A stretch of 64,000 nucleotides of DNA from Atherix ibis. Taxonomy: Eukaryota; Arthropoda; Insecta; Diptera; Athericidae. Below are positions 24,501-35,785 of the stretch, in pieces. Where the stretch lies: positions 248,001-312,000 of the forward strand of contig CATQJD010000140.1 in the NCBI GenBank assembly GCA_958298945.1. Direction: 5' to 3'. The position numbers were made by a program, and so were the translations under genes. Under the pieces are notes generated by a model. The model did not search any database and was not told where the DNA came from. It saw nothing but the letters and a program-made list of their open reading frames with translations. Positions within the stretch are counted from its first letter, which is position 1. Every line of letters begins with the position of its first letter.

Positions 24501-26690
24501 GTAGTATATTTAAGAGGAATATGAAGTAGTATGTTTAAGAGAAATATGAAGTACTATGTATAAGAGGAATATGGAAATAGTATGTTTAACAGGAATATGA
24601 AGTAGTATGTTTAAGAGGAATATGAAGTAGTATGTTTAAGAGGAATATTAAGTAGTATATTTAAGAGGAATATGAAGTAGAATATTTAAGAGGAATATGA
24701 AGTAGTATGTTTAAGAGGAATATGAAGTAGTATGTTTAAGAGGAATATGGAGTAGTATATTTAAGAGGATATGAAGTAGTATGTTGAAGAGGAATATGAA
24801 GTAGTATGTGTAAGAGGAATATGAAGTAGTATGTTTATGAGGAATATGAAGTAGTATGTTTAAGAGGAATATGAAGTAGTGTTTTTAAGAGGAATATGAA
24901 GTAGTATGTTTAACAGGAATATGAAGTAGTATATTTAAGAGGTATATGAAGTAGTATGTTGAAGACGAATATGAAGTAGTATGTTTAAGAGGAATATGAA
25001 GTAGTATGTTTAAGAGGAATATGAAGTAGTATGCTTAAGAGGAATATGAAGTAGTGTATTTAAGAGGAATATGAAGTAGTATATTTAAGAGGAATGTGAA
25101 GTAGTATGTTTAAGAGGAATATGAAGTAGTATGTTTAAGAGGAATATGAAGTAGTATATTTAAGAGGAATATGAAGTTGTATGTTGAAGAGGAATATAAA
25201 GTAGTATGTTTAAGAGGAATATGAAGTAGTATGTTTAAGAGGTATATGAAGTAGTATGTTTAAGAGGAATATGATGTAGTATGTTTAAGAGGAATATGAA
25301 GTAGTATGTTTAAGAGGAATATGAATTAGTGTATTTAAGAGGAATATGAAGTAGTATATTTAAGAGGAATGTGAAGTAGTATGTTTAAGAGGAATATGAA
25401 GTAGTATGTTTAAGAGGAATATGAAGTAGTATATTTAAGAGGAATATGAAGTAGTATGTTGAAGAGGAATATGAAGTAGTATGTTTAAGAGGAATATGAA
25501 GTAGTATGTTTAAGAGGTGTATGAAGTAGTATGTTTAAGAGGTATATGAAGTAGTATGTTTAAGAGGAATATGAAGTAGTATGTTTAAGTGGAATATGAA
25601 GTAGTATGTTTAAGAGGAATATGAAGTAGTATGTTTAAGAGGAATATGAAGTACTATGTTTAAGAGGAATATGTAGTAGTATATTTAAGAGGAATATGAA
25701 GAAGTATGTTAAAGATGAATATGAAGTAGTATGTTTAAGAAGAATATGAAGTAGAATATTTAAGAGGAATATGAAGTAGTATATTTAAGAGGAATATGAA
25801 GTAGTATATTTAAGAGGAATATGAAGTAGTATGTTTAAGAGAAATATGAAGTACTATGTTTAAGAGGAATATGGAAATAGTATGTTTAACAGGAATATGA
25901 AGAAGTATGTTTAAGAGGAATATGAAGTAGTATGTTTAAGAGGAATATTAAGTAGTATATTTAAGAGGAATATGAAGTAGTATATTTAAGAGGAATATGA
26001 AGTAGTATGTTTAAGAGGAATATGAAGTAGTATGTTTAAGAGGAATATGGAGTAGTATATTTAAGAGGATATGAAGTAGTATGTTGAAGAGGAATATTAA
26101 GTAGTATGTGTAAGAGGAATATGTAGTAGTATGTTTATGAGGAATATGAAGTAGTATGTTTAAGAGGAATATGAAGTAGTATGTTTAAGAGGAATATGAA
26201 GTAGTATGTTTAACAGGAATATGAAGTAGTATATTTAAGAGGTATATGAAGTAGTATGTTTAAGAGGAATATGAAGTAGTATGTTTAAGAGGAATATGAA
26301 GTAGTATGTTTAAGAGGAATATGAAGTAGTATGTTTAAGAGGAATATGAAGTAATGTATTTAAGAGGAATATGAAGTAGTATATTTAAGAGGAATGTGAA
26401 GTAGTATGTTTAAGAGGAATATGAAGTAGTATGCTTAAGAGGAATATGAAGTAGTATATTTAAGAGGAATATGAAGAAGTATGTTGAAGAGGAATATGAA
26501 GTAGTATGTTTAAGAGGAATATGAAGTAGTATGTTTAAGAGGTATATGAAGTAGTATGTTTAAGAGGAATATGATGTAGTATGTTTAAGAGGAATATGAA
26601 GTAGTATGTTTAAGAGGAATATGAAGTAGTGTATTTTAGAGGAATATGAAGTAGTATATTTAAGAGGAATGTGAAGTAGTATGTTTAAGA
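24180..26690 (+). repeat. 2.5-kb tandem unit, copy 1
   Basis: Recurs with offset 2,524 (GAAGAGTA 24,274/26,798), then 2,549 (TACTATGTATAAG 24,552/27,101; ATGAATTAGTG 25,321/27,870; TAAGAGGTGTATG 25,511/28,060), then 2,499 (ATGGAAATAG 25,871/28,370; TTTATGAGG 26,134/28,633; GTAATGTATTT 26,352/28,851). The steps are whole monomers lost or kept. The last 230 bp of copy 1 have no counterpart in copy 2. Inside, cassette anchors fall at 24,571, 25,871, 27,120 and 28,370, showing an underlying 50-52-monomer (1.25-1.3-kb) periodicity. Confidence 0.8.
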
Positions 26691-28950
26691 GGAATATGAA
26701 GTAGTATGTTTAAGAGAAATATGAAGTACTATGTTTAAGAGGAATATGAAGTAGTACGTTTAAGAGCAATATGAATTGGTATGTTTAAGAGGAATATGAA
26801 GAGTATATTTAAGAGGAATATGAAGTATTATGTTTAAGAGGAATATGAAGTAGTATGTTTAAGAGGAATATGAAGTAGTATGTGTAAGAAGAATATGAAG
26901 TAGTATGTTTAAGAGGAATATGAAGTAGTATATTTAAGAAGAATATGAAGTAGTATATTTAAGAAGAATATGAAGTAGTATGTTTAAGAGGAATATGAAG
27001 TAGTATATTTAAGAGGAATATAAAGTAGTATATTTAAGAGGAATATGAAGTAGTATATTTAAGAGGAATATGAAGTAGTATGTTTAAGAGAAATATGAAG
27101 TACTATGTATAAGAGGAATATGGAAATAGTATGTTTAACAGGAATATGAAGTAGTATGTTTAAGAGGAATATGAAGTAGTATGTTTAAGAGGAATTTTAA
27201 GTAGTATATTTAAGAGGAATATGAAGTAGAATATTTAAGAGGAATATGAAGTAGTATGTTTAAGAGTAATATGAAGTAGTATGTTTAAGAGGAATATGGA
27301 GTAGTATATTTAAGAGGATATGAAGTAGTATGTTGAAGAGGAATATGAAGTAGTATGTGTAAGAGGAATATGAAGTAGTATGTTTATGAGGAATATGAAG
27401 TAGTATGTTTAAGAGGAATATGAAGTAGTATGTTTAAGAGGAATATGAAGTAGTATGTTTAACAGTAATATGAAGTAGTATATTTAAGAGGTATATGAAG
27501 TAGTATGTTGAAGAGGAATATGAAGTAGTATGTTTAAGAGGAATATGAAGTAGTATGTTTAAGAGGAATATGAAGTAGTATGCTTAAGAGGAATATGAAG
27601 TAGTGTATTTAAGAGGAATATGAAGTAGTATATTTAAGAGGAATGTGAAGTAGTATGTTTAAGAGGAATATGAAGTAGTATGTTTAAGAGGAATATGAAG
27701 TAGTATATTTAAGAGGAATATGAAGTAGTATGTTGAAGAGGAATATGAAGTAGTATGTTTAAGAGGAATATGAAGTAGTATGTTTAAGAGGTATATGAAG
27801 TAGTATGTTTAAGAGGAATATGATGTAGTATGTTTAAGAGGAATATGAAGTAGTATGTTTAAGAGGAATATGAATTAGTGTATTTAAGAGGAATATGAAG
27901 TAGTATATTTAAGAGGAATGTGAAGTAGTATGTTTAAGAGGAATATGAAGTAGTATGTTTAAGAGGAATATGAAGTAGTATATTTAAGAGGAATATGAAG
28001 TAGTATGTTGAAGAGGAATATGAAGTAGTATGTTTAAGAGGAATATGAAGTAGTATGTTTAAGAGGTGTATGAAGTAGTATGTTTAAGAGGTATATGAAG
28101 TAGTATGTTTAAGAGGAATATGAAGTAGTATGTTTAAGTGGAATATGAAGTAGTATGTTTAAGATGAATATGAAGTAGTATGTTTAAGAGGAATATGAAG
28201 TACTATGTTCAAGAGGAATATGTAGTAGTATATTTAAGAGGAATATGAAGAAGTATGTTTAAGATGAATATGAAGTAGTATGTTTAAGAGGAATATGAAG
28301 TAGTATATTTAAGAGGAATATGAAGTAGTATGTTTAAGAGAAATATGAAGTACTATGTTTAAGAGGAATATGGAAATAGTATGTTTAACAGGAATATGAA
28401 GTAGTATGTTTAAGAGGAATATGAAGTAGTATGTTTAAGAGGAATATTAAGTAGTATATTTAAGAGGAATATGAAGTAGTATATTTAAGAGGAATATGAA
28501 GTAGTATGTTTAAGAGTAATATGAAGTAGTATGTTTAAGAGGAATATGGAGTAGTATATTTAAGAGGATATGAAGTAGTATGTTGAAGAGGAATATTAAG
28601 TAGTATGTGTAAGAGGAATATGAAGTAGTATGTTTATGAGGAATATGAAGTAGTATGTTTAAGAGGAATATGAAGTAGTATGTTCAAGAGGAATATGAAG
28701 TAGTATGTTTAACAGGAATATGAAGTAGTATATTTAAGAGGTATATGAAGTAGTATGTTTAAGAGGAATATGAAGTAGTATGTTTAAGAGGAATATGAAG
28801 TAGTATGTTTAAGAGGAATATGAAGTAGTATGTTTAAGAGGAATATGAAGTAATGTATTTAAGAGGAATATGAAGTAGTATATTTAAAAAGAATGTGAAG
28901 TAGTATGTTTAAGAGGAATATGAAGTAGTATGTTTAAGAGGAATATGAAG
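26690..28950 (+). repeat. 2.5-kb tandem unit, copy 2
   Basis: Begins in the AAGAGAAATATGAAGTACTATG / GTACGTTTAAGAGCAATATG stretch (26,715-26,780; counterpart 24,190-24,260, where copy 1 has GCACTATG) and ends at about 28,950, where copy 1 continues with a GAAGAAGTATGTTGAAG monomer and copy 2 does not. Private changes include TTTAAAAAGAATGTG near 28,885. Confidence 0.8.
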
Positions 28951-29285
28951 TAGTATATTTAAGAGGAATATGAAGTAGTATATTTAAGAAGAATATGAAG
29001 TAGTATGTTTTAGAGGGATATGAAGTAGTATGTTTAAGAGGAATATGAAGTAGTATAATTAAGAGGAATATGAAGTAGTGTGTTTAAGAGGAATATGAAG
29101 TAGTATATTTAAGAGGAATATGAAGTAGTATGTTTAAGAGGAATATGAAGTAGTATGTTTAAGAGAAGTATGAAGTACTATGTTTAAGTGGAATATGAAA
29201 TAGTATGTTTAAGAGGAATATGACGTAGTATGTTTAAGAGGAATATGAAGTAGTATGTTTAACAGGAATATGAAGTAGTATATTT
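28950..29285 (+). repeat. Transition between left and right domains
   Basis: Thirteen or so monomers, several with changes I do not see elsewhere (GTTTTAGAGGGATATG near 29,010, TATAATTAAGAGG near 29,055). From about 29,160 (AGAAGTATGAAGTACTATG, TTTAAGTGG, GAAATAG, ATGACGTAG, TTAACAGG) the order matches 41,240-41,360 and 49,965-50,087, that is, the end of the right-domain higher-order unit. Confidence 0.6.
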
Positions 29286-32200
29286 AAGAGGTGTATGAAG
29301 TAGTATGTTTAAGAGGAATATGAAGTAGTATGTTTAAGAGGAATATGAAGTAGTATGTTTAAGAGGAATATGAAGTAGTATGTTAAAGAGGAATATGAAG
29401 TAGTATGTTTAACAGGAATATGAAGTAGTATATTTAAGAGGAATATGAAGTAGAATGTTAAAGAGGAATACGAAGTAGTATGTTTAAGAGGAATATGAAG
29501 TAGTATGTTTAAGAGGAATATGAAGTAGTATTTTTAAGAGGAATATGAAGTAGTATGTTTAAGAGGAATATGAAGTAGTATGTTTAAGAGGAACAAGAAG
29601 TTGTATGTTTAAGAGGAATATGAAGTAGTTTATTTAAGAGGAATATGAAATAGTATGTTTAAGAGGAATATGAAGTAGTATGTTTAAGATGTATATGAAG
29701 TAGTATGTTTAAGAGGTATATGAAGTAGTATGTTTAAGAGGAATATGAAGTAGTATGTTAAAGAGGAATATGAAGTAGTATGTTTAAGAGGAACATGAAG
29801 TTGTATGTTTAAGAGGAATATGGAGTAGTTTATTTAAGAGGAATATGAAATAGTATGTTTAAGAATAATATGAAGTAGTATGTTTAAAAAGAATATGAAG
29901 TAGTATGTTTAAGAGGAATATGAATTGCTATGTTTAAGAGGAATATGAAGTAGTATGTTTAAGAGGAATATGAAGTATTATGTTTAAGAGGAATATGAAT
30001 TAGTATTTTTAAGAGGAATATGAAGTAGTATGTTTAAGAGGAATATGAAGTAGTATGTTTAAGAGGAACATGAAGTTGTATGTTAAAGAGACATATAAAG
30101 TAGTATGTTTAAGAGGAATATGAAGTAGTATGTTTAAGTGGAATATGAAGTAGTATGTTTAAGAGATATATGAAGTAGTATGTTTAAGAGGAATATGAAG
30201 TAGTATGTTTAAGAGGAATATGAAGTAGTATGTTTAAGAGGAATATGAAGTAGTATATTTAAGAGGAATATGAAGTAGTATGTTTAAGAGGAATATGAAG
30301 TAGTATGTTTAAGAGAAGTATGAAGTACTATGTTTAAGAAGAATATGAAATAGTATGTTTAAGAGGAATATGAAGTAGTATGTTTAAGAGAAATATGAAG
30401 TAGTATGTTTAACAGGAATATGAAGTAGTATATTTAAGAGGTATATGAAGTAGTATGTTTAAGAGGAATATGAAGTAGTATGTTTAAGAGGAATATGAAG
30501 TAGTATGTTTAAGAGGAATATGAAGTAGTATGTTAAAGAGGAATATGAAGTAGTATGTTTAACAAGAATATGAAGTAGTATATTTAAGAGGAATATGAAG
30601 TAGTATGTTTAAGAGGAATATGAAGTAGTATATTTAAGAGGAATATGAAGTAGTATGCTTAAGAGGAATATGAAGTAGTATTTTGAAGAGGAATATGAAG
30701 TAGTATGTTTAAGAGGAATATGAAGTAGTATATTTAAGGGGACTATGAAGTAGTATATTTAAGAGGAATATGAAGTAGTATATTTAAGAGGAATATGAAG
30801 TACTATGTTTAAGAGCAATATGAATTGGTATGTTTAAGAGAAATATGAAGTAGTATATTTAAGAGGAATATAAAGAAGTATGTTTAAGAGGAATATGAAG
30901 TAGTATTTTTAAGAGGAATATGAAGTAGTATGTTTAAGAGGAATATGAAGTAGTATGTTTAAGAGGAATATGAAATAGTATATTTAAGAGGAATATGAAG
31001 TAATATGTTTAAGAGGAATATGAAGTGGTATGTTTAAGAGGAATATGAAGTAGTATGTTTAAGAGGAATATGAAGTAGTATATTTAAGAGGAATATGAAG
31101 TAGTATGTTTAAGAGGAATATGAAGTAGTATTTTGAAGAGGAATATGAAATAGTATGTTTAAGAGGAATATGAAGTAGTATGTTTAAGACGAATATGAAG
31201 TAGTATGTTTAAGAGGAATATGAAGCAGTATGTTTAAGAGGAATATGAAGTAGTATGTTTAAGAGGAATATGAAGTAGTATGTTTAAGAGGAATATGAAG
31301 TAGTATGCTTAAGAGGAACATGAAGTAGTATGTTTAAGAGGAATATGAAGTAGTATATTCAAAAGGAATATGCAGTAGTATGTTTAAGAATAATATGAAG
31401 TGGTATGTTTAACAGGAATATGTAGTAGTATATTTAAGAGGAATATGAAGTAGTATGTTTAACAGGAATATGAAGTAGTATGTTTGAGAGGAATATGAAG
31501 TAGTATGTTTAAGAGGAATATGAAGTAGTATGTTTAAGAGGATCATAATGTAGTATGCTTAAGAGGAATATGAAGTAGTATATTTAAGAGGAATATGAAG
31601 TAGTTTGTTTAAGAGCAATATGAAGTAGTATGTTTAAGAGAAATATGAAGTGCTATGTTTAAGAGGAATATGAAATAGTATGTTTAAGAGGAATATGAAG
31701 TAGTATGCTTAAGAGGAATATGAAGTAGTATGTCTAACAGGAATATGAAGTAGTATATTTAAGAGGAATGTGAAGCGGTATGTTTAAGAGGAATATGAAG
31801 TAGTATGTTTAAGAAGAATATGAAGTAGTATGTTTAAGAGGAATATGAAGTAGTATGTTTAAGAGGAATATGAAGTAGTATGCTTAAGAGAAATATGAAG
31901 TAGTATATTTAAGAGGAATATGAAGTTGTATATTTAAGAGGAATATGAAGTAGTATGTTTCAGCGGAATATGAAGTAGTTTGTTTAAGAGGAATATGAAG
32001 TAGTATGTTTAAGTGGAATATGAAGTAGTATATTTAAGAGGAATATTAGGTAGTGTATTTAAGAGGAATATGAAGTAGTATATTTAAGAGGAATATGGAG
32101 TAGTATATTTAAGAGGAATATGAAGCAGTATATTTAAGAGGAATATGAAGTAGTATGTTTAAGAGGAATATGAAGTAGTATGTTTAAGAGGAATATGAAT

Positions 32201-32558
32201 AAGTATGTTTAAGAGGAATATGAAGTAGTATATTTAAGAGGAATATGGAGTAGTATATTTAAGAGGAATATGAAGAAGTATGTTTAAAGGAATATGAAGT
32301 AGTATATTTAAGAGGAATATGAAGTAGTATATTTAAGAGGAATATGAAGTAGTATGTTTAAGAAGAATATGTAGTAGTATATTTAAGAGGAATATGAAAT
32401 AGTATGTTAAAGAGGAATATGAAGTAGTATGTTTAAGAGGAATATGAAGTAGTATGTTTAAGAGGTATATGAAGTAGTATGTTTAAGAGGAATATGAAGT
32501 AGTATGTTTAAGAGGAATATGAAGTAGTATTTTTAAGAGGAATATGAAGTAGTATGTT
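29285..32558 (+). repeat. Partial right-domain higher-order unit (3.27 kb)
   Basis: Starts at the AGGTGTATG monomer (29,291) that also opens the later units (32,565; 41,367; 50,094). GGAACAAGAAGTTG at 29,590 and ATGTCTAACAGG at 31,731 recur at 32,864 and 34,955. The offset is 3,274 at the start and 3,224 after two monomers, including the GGATCATAATG one, are missing near 34,815 in the next copy. At about 32,558 this unit jumps back to its beginning. Confidence 0.83.
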
Positions 32559-33489
32559 TAAGAGGTGTATGAAGTAGTATGTTTAAGAGGAATATGAAGT
32601 AGTATGTTTAAGAGGAATATGAAGTAGTATGTTTAAGAGGAATATGAAGTAGTATGTTAAAGAGGAATATGAAGTAGTATGTTTAACAGGAATATGAAGT
32701 AGTATATTTAAGAGGAATATGAAGTAGAATGTTAAAGAGGAATACGAAGTAGTATGTTTAAGAGGAATATGAAGTAGTATGTTTAAGAGGAATATGAAGT
32801 AGTATTTTTAAGAGGAATATGAAGTAGTATGTTTAAGAGGAATATGAAGTAGTATGTTTAAGAGGAACAAGAAGTTGTATGTTTAAGAGGAATATGAAGT
32901 AGTTTATTTAAGAGGAATATGAAATAGTATGTTTAAGAGGAATATGAAGTAGTATGTTTAAGATGTATATGAAGTAGTATGTTTAAGAGGTATATGAAGT
33001 AGTATGTTTAAGAGGAATATGAAGTAGTATGTTAAAGAGGAATATGAAGTAGTATGTTTAAGAGGAACATGAAGTTGTATGTTTAAGAGGAATATGGAGT
33101 AGTTTATTTAAGAGGAATATGAAATAGTATGTTTAAGAATAATATGAAGTAGTATGTTTAAAAAGAATATGAAGTAGTATGTTTAAGAGGAATATGAATT
33201 GCTATGTTTAAGAGGAATATGAAGTAGTATGTTTAAGAGGAATATGAAGTATTATGTTTAAGAGGAATATGAAGTAGTATTTTTAAGAGGAATATGAAGT
33301 AGTATGTTTAAGAGGAATATGAAGTAGTATGTTTAAGAGGAACATGAAGTTGTATGTTAAAGAGACATATAAAGTAGTATGTTTAAGAGGAATATGAAGT
33401 AGTATGTTTAAGTGGAATATGAAGTAGTATGTTTAAGAGAAATATGAAGTAGTATGTTTAAGAGGAATATGAAGTAGTATGTTTAAGAG

Positions 33490-35785
33490 GAATATGAAGT
33501 AGTATGTTTAAGAGGAATATGAAGTAGTATATTTAAGAGGAATATGAAGTAGTATGTTTAAGAGGAATATGAAGTAGTATGTTTAAGAGAAGTATGAAGT
33601 ACTATGTTTAAGAAGAATATGAAATAGTATGTTTAAGAGGAATATGAAGTAGTATGTTTAAGAGAAATATGAAGTAGTATGTTTAACAGGAATATGAAGT
33701 AGTATATTTAAGAGGTATATGAAGTAGTATGTTTAAGAGGAATATGAAGTAGTATGTTTAAGAGGAATATGAAGTAGTATGTTTAAGAGGAATATGAAGT
33801 AGTATGTTAAAGAGGAATATGAAGTAGTATGTTTAACAAGAATATGAAGTAGTATATTTAAGAGGAATATGAAGTAGTATGTTTAAGAGGAATATGAAGT
33901 AGTATATTTAAGAGGAATATGAAGTAGTATGCTTAAGAGGAATATGAAGTAGTATTTTGAAGAGGAATATGAAGTAGTATGTTTAAGAGGAATATGAAGT
34001 AGTATATTTAAGGGGACTATGAAGTAGTATATTTAAGAGGAATATGAAGTAGTATATTTAAGAGGAATATGAAGTACTATGTTTAAGAGCAATATGAATT
34101 GGTATGTTTAAGAGAAATATGAAGTAGTATATTTAAGAGGAATATAAAGAAGTATGTTTAAGAGGAATATGAAGTAGTATTTTTAAGAGGAATATGAAGT
34201 AGTATGTTTAAGAGGAATATGAAGTAGTATGTTTAAGAGGAATATGAAATAGTATATTTAAGAGGAATATGAAGTAATATGTTTAAGAGGAATATGAAGT
34301 GGTATGTTTAAGAGGAATATGAAGTAGTATGTTTAAGAGGAATATGAAGTAGTATATTTAAGAGGAATATGAAGTAGTATGTTTAAGAGGAATATGAAGT
34401 AGTATTTTGAAGAGGAATATGAAATAGTATGTTTAAGAGGAATATGAAGTAGTATGTTTAAGACGAATATGAAGTAGTATGTTTAAGAGGAATATGAAGC
34501 AGTATGTTTAAGAGGAATATGAAGTAGTATGTTTAAGAGGAATATGAAGTAGTATGTTTAAGAGGAATATGAAGTAGTATGCTTAAGAGGAACATGAAGT
34601 AGTATGTTTAAGAGGAATATGAAGTAGTATATTCAAAAGGAATATGCAGTAGTATGTTTAAGAATAATATGAAGTGGTATGTTTAACAGGAATATGTAGT
34701 AGTATATTTAAGAGGAATATGAAGTAGTATGTTTAACAGGAATATGAAGTAGTATGTTTGAGAGGAATATGAAGTAGTATGTTTAAGAGGAATATGAAGT
34801 AGTATGTTTAAGAGGAATATGAAGTAGTTTGTTTAAGAGCAATATGAAGTAGTATGTTTAAGAGAAATATGAAGTGCTATGTTTAAGAGGAATATGAAAT
34901 AGTATGTTTAAGAGGAATATGAAGTAGTATGCTTAAGAGGAATATGAAGTAGTATGTCTAACAGGAATATGAAGTAGTATATTTAAGAGGAATGTGAAGC
35001 GGTATGTTTAAGAGGAATATGAAGTAGTATGTTTAAGAAGAATATGAAGTAGTATGTTTAAGAGGAATATGAAGTAGTATGTTTAAGAGGAATATGAAGT
35101 AGTATGCTTAAGAGAAATATGAAGTAGTATATTTAAGAGGAATATGAAGTAGTATATTTAAGAGGAATATGAAGTAGTATGTTTCAGCGGAATATGAAGT
35201 AGTATGTTTAAGAGGAATATGAAGTAGTATGTTTAAGTGGAATATGAAGTAGTATATTTAAGAGGAATATTAGGTAGTGTATTTAAGAGGAATATGAAGT
35301 AGTATATTTAAGAGGAATATGGAGTAGTATATTTAAGAGGAATATGAAGCAGTATATTTAAGAGGAATATGAAGTAGTATGTTTAAGAGGAATATGAAGT
35401 AGTATGTTTAAGAGGAATATGAATAAGTATGTTTAAGAGGAATATGAAGTAGTATATTTAAGAGGAATATGGAGTAGTATATTTAAGAGGAATATGAAGA
35501 AGTATGTTTAAAGGAATATGAAGTAGTATATTTAAGAGGAATATGAAGTAGTATATTTAAGAGGAATATGAAGTAGTATGTTTAAGAAGAATATGTAGTA
35601 GTATATTTAAGAGGAATATGAAATAGTATGTTAAAGAGGAATATGAAGTAGTATGTTTAAGAGGAATATGAAGTAGTATGTTTAAGAGGTATATGAAGTA
35701 GTATGTTTAAGAGGAATATGAAGTAGTATGTTTAAGAGGAATATGAAGTAGTATTTTTAAGAGGAATATGAAGTAGTATGTTTAA
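33490..35785 (+). repeat. 2.3-kb subunit of copy A, copy 1
   Basis: Recurs with offset 2,249 at GCTTAAGAGG (33,931/36,180) and 2,299 at ATGTCTAAC (34,955/37,254) and TTTAAAGG (35,506/37,805), the 50-bp step being the GGATCATAATG monomer pair absent from this copy. The same subunit pair sits in copy B at about 42.3-44.5 and 44.5-46.8 kb (ATGTCTAAC 43,807/45,981). Confidence 0.75.

Larger units (their letters stand above)
14252..26822 (+). repeat. Four 24-bp GAAGAGTA monomers
   Basis: A T is lost (GAAGAGTATATTT for GAAGTAGTATATTT) at 14,252, 17,051, 24,274 and 26,798, each time just after the GTACGTTTAAGAGCAATATGAATTGG series. This marks four descendants of one event and accounts for the odd -1 in the 2,799, 7,223 and 2,524 offsets. 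Confidence 0.88.
5326..28572 (+). repeat. Thirteen 26-bp/24-bp monomer cassettes, always 196 bp apart
   Basis: A 26-bp monomer (extra A: ATGGAAATAGTATG, or ATGGAGATAG in two copies) is followed exactly 196 bp later by a 24-bp monomer (GGATATG for GGAATATG). Starts of ATGGA and of GGATATG: 5,326/5,522; 9,251/9,447; 11,350/11,546; 12,650/12,846; 15,449/15,645; 17,373/17,569; 19,948/20,144; 21,373/21,569; 22,672/22,868; 24,571/24,767; 25,871/26,067; 27,120/27,316; 28,370/28,566. The second indel restores the 25-bp register after eight monomers. None is found to the right of 28.6 kb. A lone GGATATG without partner is at 2,847. Confidence 0.9.
1..29160 (+). repeat. Left variant domain of the satellite
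   Basis: This part is defined by variants absent or rare further right: GAAGCAATATG followed by a CAGTAGTATATTTAAAAGG monomer and a GAAATAG monomer (for example near 431, 1,631, 3,230, 6,555, 10,479, 13,650, 16,450, 19,027, 20,502 and 23,676); the AGAGCAATATGAATTGG pair; and the 26-bp/24-bp cassette described separately. It is a mosaic of tandem blocks of 1.25-3.9 kb. Other anchors, such as ATGGAGTAGTTTATTT, occur in both domains, so the two share ancestry. The boundary with the right domain is gradual between about 28,950 and 29,285. Confidence 0.75.
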
